This document shows positions 1-5,156 of a stretch of 5,156 nucleotides of DNA, piece after piece (position 1 is the stretch's first letter; every line of letters starts with the position of its first letter). Below the pieces are notes generated by a model. The model was not told the origin of the DNA and ran no database searches. It saw nothing but the letters and a program-made list of their open reading frames with translations. The stretch is taken from assembly GCA_026193125.1 (NCBI GenBank), contig JAPHSC010000128.1:1-5156 (forward strand), given 5' to 3'. This stretch comes from Gammaproteobacteria bacterium (GTDB taxonomy: Bacteria > Pseudomonadota > Gammaproteobacteria > Steroidobacterales > BM003). A program made the position numbers and the translations under genes.

Positions 1-93
1 CAGCAAGAAATAGGCTGCCGCCGCGGCAATGACGCTCACCCACCAGGGCAACAGGAGCAACAGGTCCGGAACCGATCCTGACTTACGCGCCAC
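1..93 (-). CDS. N-terminal fragment of a membrane-anchored protein, possibly an Mrr-like restriction endonuclease
   Basis: Only the first 31 codons are visible; the gene runs off the left edge. Reading starts at GTG (93-91), with a good Shine-Dalgarno (GGGGAGG on the minus strand, about 98-104) 4 nt upstream. The peptide begins V(M)ARKSGSVPDLLLLLPWW and continues into a hydrophobic Val/Ala/Leu-rich segment, so it has a short basic N-terminus followed by a transmembrane helix. This basic start, then 'LLPWW' and a helix, resembles the N-terminus of membrane-anchored restriction-endonuclease-like (Mrr_cat/DUF2034) proteins of Proteobacteria. That family assignment is recalled similarity over very few residues, and no catalytic motif is in view. 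It lies 26 bp downstream of the hutD-like stop codon in the same direction, so the two may be co-transcribed. A different small membrane protein is possible. Confidence 0.5.
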   Translation of the reverse strand, partial: MARKSGSVPDLLLLLPWWVSVIAAAAAYFLL

Positions 94-119
94 GCTGCCT
101 CCCCGATACAGGTGTCACC

Positions 120-707
120 CTATTCTTCCTCCAGCTGCATAAGCTGGACGACGATTGCCGTTGCACCGGAAACGCTCCAGTCTCCCTGTTGCGGCGCTTC
201 CACCAATAACAGGTCGCCTTCTGGCACATGATGCCCGGCCGCATCGGGATCAACGATAAGCAGGTCACCATCTACCGCGAAAACTGCGAGCACACTGGCG
301 TGTATCGAAACCCGATTGTTGTTCCCAGTCCCTGTCACTATAACCGAAGGTCTGAATGTTGAGCGGTCCGCAATGACGTTGAAGTCCCGAATAGGACCGT
401 GTGCGAGGGTGGCGTGGGTTTCGCCATCGCCCGGGAAACTTGCCAGGTCGTACACATTGGACAGGTCGTGTCCTGTGCCATCCGCATGGCTCAGCCTCAG
501 CCCCCGCCCCTCTATCAACACCAGGATTCTGTCGTACCCGGCGAAATGTGAAAACGGTCCTTCGCTGGCCACACCGGCCATGCTTAAACGCCACAGCATG
601 CGACCGGATACCGCGTCCTTGTGAGCAAGCAATTCCGTGGTGACGCCACCACCATTGGCCCATGGCATCTCACGAAAGCTGGTCTTGTCTATGACTCTTG
701 TATTCAT
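120..707 (-). CDS. HutD/Ves family cupin-like protein
   Basis: This encodes a 195-residue protein, the usual length for HutD/Ves. Family hallmarks are visible: MPWANGGG at residues 14-21, then WRLSMAGVASEGPFSHFAGYDR at about 39-60 (split here as WRLSMAGVA and SEGPFSHFAGYDR), followed by ILVLIEGRGLRL. The family has a bicupin fold. HutD is linked to histidine utilisation in pseudomonads and Ves to cold response in E. coli, but its biochemistry is poorly defined; a cytosolic ligand-binding or regulatory role is inferred. No hut catabolic gene is visible nearby, so the hut link cannot be tested here. I chose ATG at 707-705, because the protein then begins MNTRVIDKTSFREMPW as family members do. 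An in-frame TTG two codons upstream (713-711) is possible but less likely. Neither start has a strong Shine-Dalgarno. The stop is TAG at 122-120. It is divergent from the transporter gene at 909. Confidence 0.87.
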   Translation of the reverse strand: MNTRVIDKTSFREMPWANGGGVTTELLAHKDAVSGRMLWRLSMAGVASEGPFSHFAGYDRILVLIEGRGLRLSHADGTGHDLSNVYDLASFPGDGETHATLAHGPIRDFNVIADRSTFRPSVIVTGTGNNNRVSIHASVLAVFAVDGDLLIVDPDAAGHHVPEGDLLLVEAPQQGDWSVSGATAIVVQLMQLEEE

Positions 708-793
708 TCGCAAATCTTTGAACCGTGGGGAAGTTGAAAGAAAGCACTGAGATCGAACAGAGAAAAGTGATCAGGTTGAATAAAGGCCAAGGA

Positions 794-839
794 AAATAAA
801 CCTGACACCTTTTTAGGAGAATAAACCTGACATTTTTTT
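794..839 (-). repeat. Two tandem copies of a GGTGTCAGGTTTATT-type repeat
   Basis: Read on the minus strand, GGTGTCAGGTTTATTTT preceded by five A (copy A, 794-814) follows a near-copy with ATGTCAGGTTTATT preceded by an A run (copy B, 820-839). The period is 25 bp. Copy B differs from copy A mainly by AT in place of GGT before GTCAGG. Copy A matches 4124-4144 exactly over 21 nt in inverted orientation. The pair sits in the divergent intergenic region between the hutD-like gene and the transporter gene. It is AT-rich, with homopolymer A/T tracts. I associate such GTGTCAGGTTTATT blocks with dispersed short repeats in gammaproteobacterial genomes, some near IS200/RAYT-like transposases. That is recollection and is not shown by this window, which contains no transposase. 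Confidence 0.75.
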
Positions 840-908
840 CGAATTACTGCCCGAAAATTAGTTACTATCGGAAGCCAGCCAAATAATAACAACAAATTGG
901 ATGCATAA

Positions 909-2615
909 ATGACCGCCTCATTTTTTCTCTCCGAGAGTCCTCGAGTTCGCTTCGCCACCGGCGCGCTCATGTACTTCGCCCAGGGGATACCCCAGGGCCT
1001 GCTGTCTATTGCCATCCCTGCCTGGCTGGCCAGCCAGGGGGTCAGTGCCTCGGACATCGGCTCATACCTGGCGGTCATCGTGCTGCCCTGGGCCTTCAAG
1101 CTGGTCACCGGTCCGTTGATGGATCGCTACGAGTTTCTGCCCATGGGCCGGCGCCGGCCATGGGTCCTTGGCGCGCAACTGGGTCTTTCCCTGTCGCTGC
1201 TCTTTCTGATGTTCGTGGAGCGTCCCGCCGAGCAGATCGGCATGTTGATGTTGATTGGCGTGCTGATCAACAGTTTCGCGGCCACCCAGGACGTTGCGGT
1301 GGATGGCATGTCTATTGATCTGACCCCGGTCAGGGAGCAGGGTCGCCTCAACGCTTTCATGAGTTTCGGCAAGGCCATAGGCTGGAGCGTCACAGCCGCT
1401 GTGTCGGGTGTGTTACTTGTCACCTTGGGCCTGAAGGCCACGGCAGTGGTTGCCGCCTCCGTGGCGGGCGCCGTACTGCTGGCCATGATCTTCGTTCGCG
1501 AGCGCCAGGGCGAGCGCAGCTTGCCCTGGTCTGAAGGACAGGCGACAGCGGTTCATCGACAAGGCCGGTCCTTCAAAGACGTGTTCGGCGGCCTGAACAA
1601 AGTACTCTGGGTACGTGCCAGTGTTGTGGTGTTATTGATCATGTTCTTCGACGGCCTGGTGTTCGGATATGGCCAGGCCCTGATGCCCATTGCAGCAATA
1701 AAGCTATTTGGCTACACCACACCGCAATGGTCGCAGCTGGTGGCCATGATGGGTCTCGTCGGGGCAGTTGTCGCGCTGGCACTGGGCCCGCTAATCGATC
1801 GTTTCGGCGCGAAACGCATGCTGTTTTTTACCATCGCGCTGGTCGGGGTACACGCCTTCTTGCTCAGCCAGACCCAGTACCTGTGGCAAAACACCACCTA
1901 CGTAAGAGTGATGCTCTCGATCTGGGTAATGATGTCTCCCGTGGTGATGGTCTCATCCATCGCCCTGGCCATGGCGGTGTGTTCCAGCAGCATTTCAGCC
2001 ACCCAGTTTGCTGTCTATATGTCGGTCGCCAATCTTGGACATGCAATGGGGTCCAAGGTCTACGGAATGGTTGCCGAGCAATCCACCTATGTGGAGAACT
2101 ACCTCTTGCTCGGCGTGTTTGTGGTGGCAATGATTACGGTAATTATTTTCCATCGGCACGAACACGAAGAAACTTCGCGGCCGGGAGCCAGGGAGAAGAC
2201 CAGCCCCCAATACACTCTTTCCCTGGGTGGCGGTGATGGGGGGCTCTTCTGGTCCGGCGCCATGCGGTGTCCGAAATGCCGTTCCGACATGGATCAAGTC
2301 GACTACCAAGGCACCGAAGTCGATCGATGCTCCCTGTGCAACGGCATCTGGTTCGATGCCGGTGAAATAGAGCTTTTGAAAAACAAGCAAATCGCCAGGG
2401 CGATCGATATTGGCGATAGTAAAACCGGCAAGCAGGCTAACGTGATCAATAGCTATCTGTGCCCAAGATGCAGCGGTGACATGGTCAGCATGGTCGATCC
2501 AAGACAACGACACATACGCTACGAGACCTGCAACGCTTGCAGCGGCTCTTTCCTGGATGCCGGCGAATTCCGGGATCTCGCCGAGCTGACAATCGCCGAT
2601 TTCTTCAAGCGGTAA
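909..2615 (+). CDS. PAT/AmpG-like MFS transporter fused to a C-terminal double zinc-ribbon (zf-TFIIB) domain
   Basis: The 568-residue protein has two parts. Residues 1 to about 416 form a 12-helix MFS transporter, with helices near 17-40, 50-70, 84-103, 110-128, 150-172, 178-196, 235-257, 277-297, 303-320, 333-355, 364-388 and 396-414, and a 6/7 loop at about 197-234. MFS motif A appears as GPLMDRYEFLPMGRRR (68-83) and again as GPLIDRFGAKR (293-303). TQDVAVDGMSIDL (126-138) resembles the QD..vD block of AmpG/PAT (peptide-acetyl-CoA transporter) proteins, so the substrate may be muropeptide-like or an acyl-CoA, but it is unproven. After a hydrophilic, Gly-rich linker (about 417-450), residues 452-568 carry two CxxC...CxxC zinc ribbons: C454/C457/C474/C477 and C518/C521/C541/C544. 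These resemble the small stand-alone zf-TFIIB proteins. With 12 helices the zinc part should be cytoplasmic. Met452 (2262-2264) could be the start of a separate gene, but no stop separates the parts and no well-placed Shine-Dalgarno precedes it. The start at ATG 909 has only a weak Shine-Dalgarno (GGA, 899-901), and no convincing promoter is visible. Confidence 0.88.
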   Translation: MTASFFLSESPRVRFATGALMYFAQGIPQGLLSIAIPAWLASQGVSASDIGSYLAVIVLPWAFKLVTGPLMDRYEFLPMGRRRPWVLGAQLGLSLSLLFLMFVERPAEQIGMLMLIGVLINSFAATQDVAVDGMSIDLTPVREQGRLNAFMSFGKAIGWSVTAAVSGVLLVTLGLKATAVVAASVAGAVLLAMIFVRERQGERSLPWSEGQATAVHRQGRSFKDVFGGLNKVLWVRASVVVLLIMFFDGLVFGYGQALMPIAAIKLFGYTTPQWSQLVAMMGLVGAVVALALGPLIDRFGAKRMLFFTIALVGVHAFLLSQTQYLWQNTTYVRVMLSIWVMMSPVVMVSSIALAMAVCSSSISATQFAVYMSVANLGHAMGSKVYGMVAEQSTYVENYLLLGVFVVAMITVIIFHRHEHEETSRPGAREKTSPQYTLSLGGGDGGLFWSGAMRCPKCRSDMDQVDYQGTEVDRCSLCNGIWFDAGEIELLKNKQIARAIDIGDSKTGKQANVINSYLCPRCSGDMVSMVDPRQRHIRYETCNACSGSFLDAGEFRDLAELTIADFFKR

Positions 2616-2620
2616 TTTCG

Positions 2621-2654
2621 CAGGAATATAAACAGGGTCGAGCCCGGATTCCTG
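2621..2654 (+). other. Imperfect stem-loop just after the transporter stop codon
   Basis: CAGGAAT (2621-2627) pairs with ATTCCTG (2648-2654). Inside it, GGGT (2635-2638) can pair with GCCC (2642-2645) around a CGA loop, leaving an asymmetric internal bulge. It begins 5 nt after the TAA at 2613-2615. No T-tract follows, so it is not a classic intrinsic terminator. It may be a 3' mRNA stabilising structure, part of a Rho-dependent terminator, or chance. Confidence 0.35.
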
Positions 2655-2754
2655 GCAACGACTTCAAGGCTGGACTGCCTGGTCGTAGCGGCTGTGAAAG
2701 CCTCGTTCACTGCTCATTCACTATCCTGAGTATCTCGTGCACGTCCAAGGCAAA

Positions 2755-2778
2755 CCAGTGCGTTTTCCTGTAAACTGG
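2755..2778. other. Short inverted repeat upstream of the rimK-like gene
   Basis: CCAGT (2755-2759) and ACTGG (2774-2778) are inverted around a 14-nt spacer, about 100 bp upstream of the rimK-like start. The arms are only 5 bp, so this could be a regulator half-site pair or chance. The rest of the 2616-2874 gap holds no convincing gene and no clear sigma-70 promoter. TTGAAA at 2809-2814 resembles a -35 box, but no good -10 lies at the right distance. Confidence 0.2.
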
Positions 2779-2874
2779 CTGGCCACCATCTAAACATGAC
2801 TCGACTCGTTGAAATCGTGACTACGGATTTCGCCTGGTTACAAGATTGTTTTTAAATTCAACGAGGTAGTAATT

Positions 2875-4065
2875 ATGAAACTCGCGATTTTGTCGTGCGG
2901 ACCCAACTCCTACAGTACCCGTCGACTAAAAGAAGCCGCGCTGGAAAGAAAATACGACGTCAAGGTGCTCAATACCCTGAAGTTCGCCATTGACCTGGAA
3001 GAAGGTTCGCCGGACCTCTATTATCGGCAAAAATCCCTGGCCCATTATGATGCCGTGCTGCCACGTATCGGCGCGTCAATCACCTATTACGGCACAGCCG
3101 TGGTACGACAGTTTGAAGAGATGGATGTGTTCTGTGCGAACACCGCGAACGGCATCACAAACTCGCGCGACAAGTTGCGCAGCCTGCAAATACTGAGTCG
3201 TCATCATATCGGGATTCCGCGCACGACTTTTGTTAAAGACAAGAGGGACGTGCTTCCGGCGATTGCACGTGTTGGTGGTGCACCGGTAGTCATCAAGCTC
3301 ATCGAAGGAACCCAGGGTATTGGCGTACTGCTCGCCGAAACCATCAAGGCAGCCGAATCTATCATCGAGCTCCTGCAGAGCCAGAAGCAAAATGTGCTCA
3401 TTCAAAAATTCGTCGCCGAGAGTCGGGGCAAGGATATTCGTGCCTTCGTTGTTGGAGATCGAGTGGTCGCAGCGATGCGACGGGTCGCGCAAGGACAGGA
3501 GTTCCGCAGCAATGTACACCGCGGCGGCATCGCGGAGGCAGTCGAACTGAGCGACGAGTATCGTGAAACGGCGGTGCGCGCCGCGCAGATACTTGGCCTG
3601 CGTATTGCGGGCGTGGACATGCTTGAGAGTTCGAGTGGCCCGCAGATCATGGAAGTAAACTCATCGCCGGGTCTTGAAGGCATTGAGAAATGTACGCAGC
3701 TGGATATCGCCGGTGCCGTGGTCGAGTACATTGCCGCAAGGGTTGATTTTCCGGATATCGATATTCGACAGCGCCTGACAGTAAGTCGTGGCTATGGGGT
3801 CAGCGAAATCTTGATACGGGCAGGGTCGAACTTCGATGGCAAGACCATCGCTGAGACCAAGCTCAGAGACAGCGATATCAATGTGCTCACGTTATATCGT
3901 GGCACAACCGTAATCCCCAATCCGCGTGCCGAACGTGCATTGCAGGCAAACGATCGCCTGCTGTGTTTCGGCAAGCTCGATTCGATGCGAGATTTGCTGC
4001 CGCCCAAGGCTCAGCGAAGAAGGCAGCCAAAGGTTGGTATTCTCCACCCGGAGGCCGCGGAATAG
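2875..4065 (+). CDS. rimK: RimK-type ATP-grasp alpha-L-glutamate ligase with C-terminal TrkA_C/RCK_C domain
   Basis: The protein has 396 residues, versus about 300 for E. coli RimK. Residues 1 to about 290 align with E. coli RimK without offset: MKLAILS start, PRIGASITYYGTA (63-75), RDKLRS (98-103), the K141 and glycine-loop block VIKLIEGTQGIGV (139-151), D187-R189, the RSNVHRGG block (211-218), then GVDML with D248 and MEVNSSPGLEGIE with E260 and N262, the expected Mg ligands. RimK adds glutamates to the C-terminus of ribosomal protein S6 in the cytoplasm using ATP; relatives modify other targets. At 178 this protein has Lys (QKFV) where E. coli has Glu (QEYI), a hinge position. Residues about 305-375 form an added TrkA_C (RCK_C) domain: ILIRAGSNFDGKTIAE, then IPNPRAERALQANDRLLCFG. 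Such domains bind small ligands in K+ channels and transporters, so an allosteric role is inferred. The tail is basic (RRR at 381-383). The start is ATG 2875 with GAGG at 2863-2866, 8 nt upstream. A terminator follows 30 nt after the stop, and the gene looks monocistronic. Confidence 0.92.
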   Translation: MKLAILSCGPNSYSTRRLKEAALERKYDVKVLNTLKFAIDLEEGSPDLYYRQKSLAHYDAVLPRIGASITYYGTAVVRQFEEMDVFCANTANGITNSRDKLRSLQILSRHHIGIPRTTFVKDKRDVLPAIARVGGAPVVIKLIEGTQGIGVLLAETIKAAESIIELLQSQKQNVLIQKFVAESRGKDIRAFVVGDRVVAAMRRVAQGQEFRSNVHRGGIAEAVELSDEYRETAVRAAQILGLRIAGVDMLESSSGPQIMEVNSSPGLEGIEKCTQLDIAGAVVEYIAARVDFPDIDIRQRLTVSRGYGVSEILIRAGSNFDGKTIAETKLRDSDINVLTLYRGTTVIPNPRAERALQANDRLLCFGKLDSMRDLLPPKAQRRRQPKVGILHPEAAE

Positions 4066-4095
4066 CTTTAGCGCCAGGCAATGAACATTTTAATG

Positions 4096-4122
4096 AGGGC
4101 CCCAATCGGGGCCCTAACTTTT
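4096..4122 (+). terminator. Rho-independent terminator after the rimK-like gene
   Basis: AGGGCCCC (4096-4103) pairs perfectly with GGGGCCCT (4108-4115) around an AATC loop, giving an 8-bp, very GC-rich stem. It is followed by AACTTTT (4116-4122), a modest T-tract. It begins 30 nt after the rimK-like stop codon and separates that gene from the downstream peptidase-like gene. Confidence 0.85.
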
Positions 4123-4123
4123 G

Positions 4124-4144
4124 AAAAAGGTGTCAGGTTTATTT
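4124..4144 (+). repeat. Inverted single copy of the GGTGTCAGGTTTATTT repeat
   Basis: Five A followed by GGTGTCAGGTTTATTT is the exact 21-nt reverse complement of 794-814. It lies 2 nt after the T-tract of the rimK-like terminator and upstream of the peptidase-like gene. Similarity stops at both edges (TTG before, GTTG after), so the shared unit in this window is about 21 nt. Confidence 0.75.
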
Positions 4145-4162
4145 GTTGATTGCATTTGGCTT

Positions 4163-4190
4163 TTGCCTTAGACGGGAATTGGGCTAATCT
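4163..4190 (+). promoter_or_regulatory. Weak candidate sigma-70 promoter for the peptidase-like gene
   Basis: TTGCCT (4163-4168) and TAATCT (4185-4190) are separated by 16 bp. Both boxes are only partial matches to TTGACA and TATAAT. The position fits, about 60 bp before the start codon and after the rimK-like terminator, where a promoter is expected. This rests on position more than on sequence. Confidence 0.25.
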
Positions 4191-4253
4191 GACAGGCGGA
4201 ACCCGGTCGCTCATCACTCGCCAACCCCGGTCGTAAACTGAAGAGGAAACACC

Positions 4254-5156
4254 ATGAAGATTCGCTCCGCACTGATTTCGGCTGCGCTGGCCGCAATTAC
4301 CCTGTCCTGCTCCACAGCTGCCTGGTCAGCACCGGCAGATTTCGTCGATATCGAAGCCCAGGTGGTCAAAGAACATGATGCCGGCGTCAAGCGTCTGCAG
4401 GACTGGATCCGGCTGCCGTCCATCGCGGCGGAGGATCGAGGGTATCCCGAAGGCCCGCAGCACCTCGTGTCACTGCTGCAGTCGGTGGGGTTCCAGCACA
4501 CGGCAATAGTCGAAACCGACGGCAAGCCGGGCGTGTTCGCCACCCTGGATGCCGGGGCAGCGAAAACCCTGGGCGTATACATGATGTACGACGTCAAGCA
4601 GTTCGACCCCGCGGAATGGTCATCGCCGCCACTGGAGGCGGCGCTGGTGGAGAAACCCGGATTTGGCAAGGTCATCATGGGACGCGGCGCGGTAAACCAG
4701 AAGGGCCCGGAAATGGCCTTTCTTGAGGCGCTGCGGGCGATCAAGGCAGCCGGAAAGCCACTGCCGGTCAATCTCGTGTTGATAGCCGAGGGCGAGGAAG
4801 AAATCGGCTCGCCGCACATCGGCCAGATTGTGCACCGGCCGGAGATTGCGGCGGCCCTGGCGAAAACCGTCGGCGTGTTCATGCCATCGGCAGGTCAGAG
4901 CCCGGACGGCGTGGTGACAGTCAGCCTCGGCGCCAAGGGAGTTATCGAAGTGCAGTTGACTGCCAGCGGCGAGGACTGGGGTCGCGGACCGGCAAAGGAC
5001 GTGCATTCCTCACTCAAGGCCATGATCGACAGCCCGGTCTGGCGACTGGTCCATGCGCTGGACACCCTGGTTTCAGCAGATGGCAACACCATCACCATCG
5101 ATGGCTACCCGACACCGCGGCCGATCAGCGCAGAGGAGAAAGCGATGATTGCCGCG
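4254..5156 (+). CDS. Exported M20-family metallopeptidase-like protein with altered metal site (5' part)
   Basis: There are 301 codons visible, and the gene continues past the right edge. It starts at ATG 4254 with GAGG at 4243-4246, 7 nt upstream. Residues 1 to about 26 are a signal peptide: basic MKIR, a hydrophobic Ala/Leu core, and a likely cleavage at about 23-26 (AAWSA). A Cys at 19 does not fit a good lipobox, since Leu is not at -3. The mature part should be periplasmic. M20 landmarks in order: YMMYDVKQFDPAEWSSPP (109-126), where the family has HYDVQP...W.SPPF; GRGAVNQKG (143-151), normally GRGxxDDKG; AEGEEEIGSP (178-187), the intact catalytic/ligand Glu pair (E182/E183); VFMPSAG (208-214), where a ligand Asp or Glu is usual; and KDVHSS (248-253), the DLHSG block with its His kept. 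So ligand His is Met111, bridging Asp is Asn148, and the third Asp is Pro/Ser at 211-212. D113 and the Glu pair remain. It may be a dipeptidase-like subfamily with a changed metal site, or a pseudoenzyme. The C-terminal ligand His is out of view. Confidence 0.85.
   Translation, partial: MKIRSALISAALAAITLSCSTAAWSAPADFVDIEAQVVKEHDAGVKRLQDWIRLPSIAAEDRGYPEGPQHLVSLLQSVGFQHTAIVETDGKPGVFATLDAGAAKTLGVYMMYDVKQFDPAEWSSPPLEAALVEKPGFGKVIMGRGAVNQKGPEMAFLEALRAIKAAGKPLPVNLVLIAEGEEEIGSPHIGQIVHRPEIAAALAKTVGVFMPSAGQSPDGVVTVSLGAKGVIEVQLTASGEDWGRGPAKDVHSSLKAMIDSPVWRLVHALDTLVSADGNTITIDGYPTPRPISAEEKAMIAA

Noticed and set aside
83..271. Minus-strand open frame of 62 codons overlapping the end of the HutD-like gene
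   Set aside because: It overlaps the well-supported HutD frame and the start of the 1-93 gene in another frame, and its protein shows no recognisable features.
901..912. Tiny leader ORF ATG-CAT-AAA-TGA overlapping the transporter start (ATGA)
   Set aside because: Only three codons, no Shine-Dalgarno of its own, and easily expected by chance in AT-rich sequence.
704..1108. Minus-strand open frame of 134 codons across the divergent intergenic region
   Set aside because: Much of it is antisense to the transporter start and the rest runs through the repeats; composition and content look like a shadow frame.
2234..2238. TGATG stop-start overlap at the transporter/zinc-ribbon junction, resembling translational coupling
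   Set aside because: The TGA and the ATG are each out of the frame used by both protein parts, so using them would need two compensating frameshifts.
2537..2773. Plus-strand open frame of 78 codons reaching into the gap before the rimK-like gene
   Set aside because: It starts inside the zinc-ribbon coding region in another frame, and its protein has no family features or clear Shine-Dalgarno.
4310..4312. Cys19 of the peptidase-like protein as a lipoprotein lipobox cysteine
   Set aside because: The preceding residues are T-L-S, lacking Leu at -3, and a Sec type I cleavage region follows at residues 23-26.
4214..4882. Long minus-strand open frame (222 codons) opposite the peptidase-like gene
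   Set aside because: It is the antisense shadow of a plus-strand frame with a signal peptide, Shine-Dalgarno and M20 motifs; its Ser/Ala/Arg/Pro-rich protein is typical of antisense frames.

Overview
The window looks like chromosomal DNA of a gammaproteobacterium, probably environmental or marine. The RimK-like protein aligns with E. coli RimK without shifting residue numbers, the genes are moderately GC-rich, and the intergenic stretches are short and AT-richer. No species can be named. There are no rRNA or tRNA genes, no CRISPR array and no complete transposase gene.

Layout. On the minus strand at the left edge lies the first 31 codons of a membrane-anchored protein, possibly an Mrr-type restriction endonuclease (1-93), preceded in the same direction by a HutD/Ves-family cupin-like gene (120-707). 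A divergent intergenic region (708-908) carries two tandem copies of a short AT-rich repeat. On the plus strand follows a 12-TM PAT/AmpG-like MFS transporter fused in frame to a double zinc-ribbon (zf-TFIIB) domain (909-2615). A 259-bp gap holds two possible stem-loops. Next is a RimK-type ATP-grasp glutamate ligase with a C-terminal TrkA_C/RCK_C domain (2875-4065), closed by a strong GC hairpin terminator. A third, inverted copy of the repeat follows. The window ends inside a secreted M20-family peptidase-like gene (4254 to beyond 5156) whose visible metal-ligand positions are mostly substituted.

The genes do not form an obvious single pathway. The most unusual points are the two fusions (transporter plus zinc ribbons; RimK plus RCK_C ligand-binding domain), the degenerate M20 metal site, and the exact 21-nt repeat that brackets the two fusion genes in inverted orientation. 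I see no clear evidence of a wholly new multi-gene system. The bracketed pair of regulatory-looking fusions is the best candidate for follow-up.
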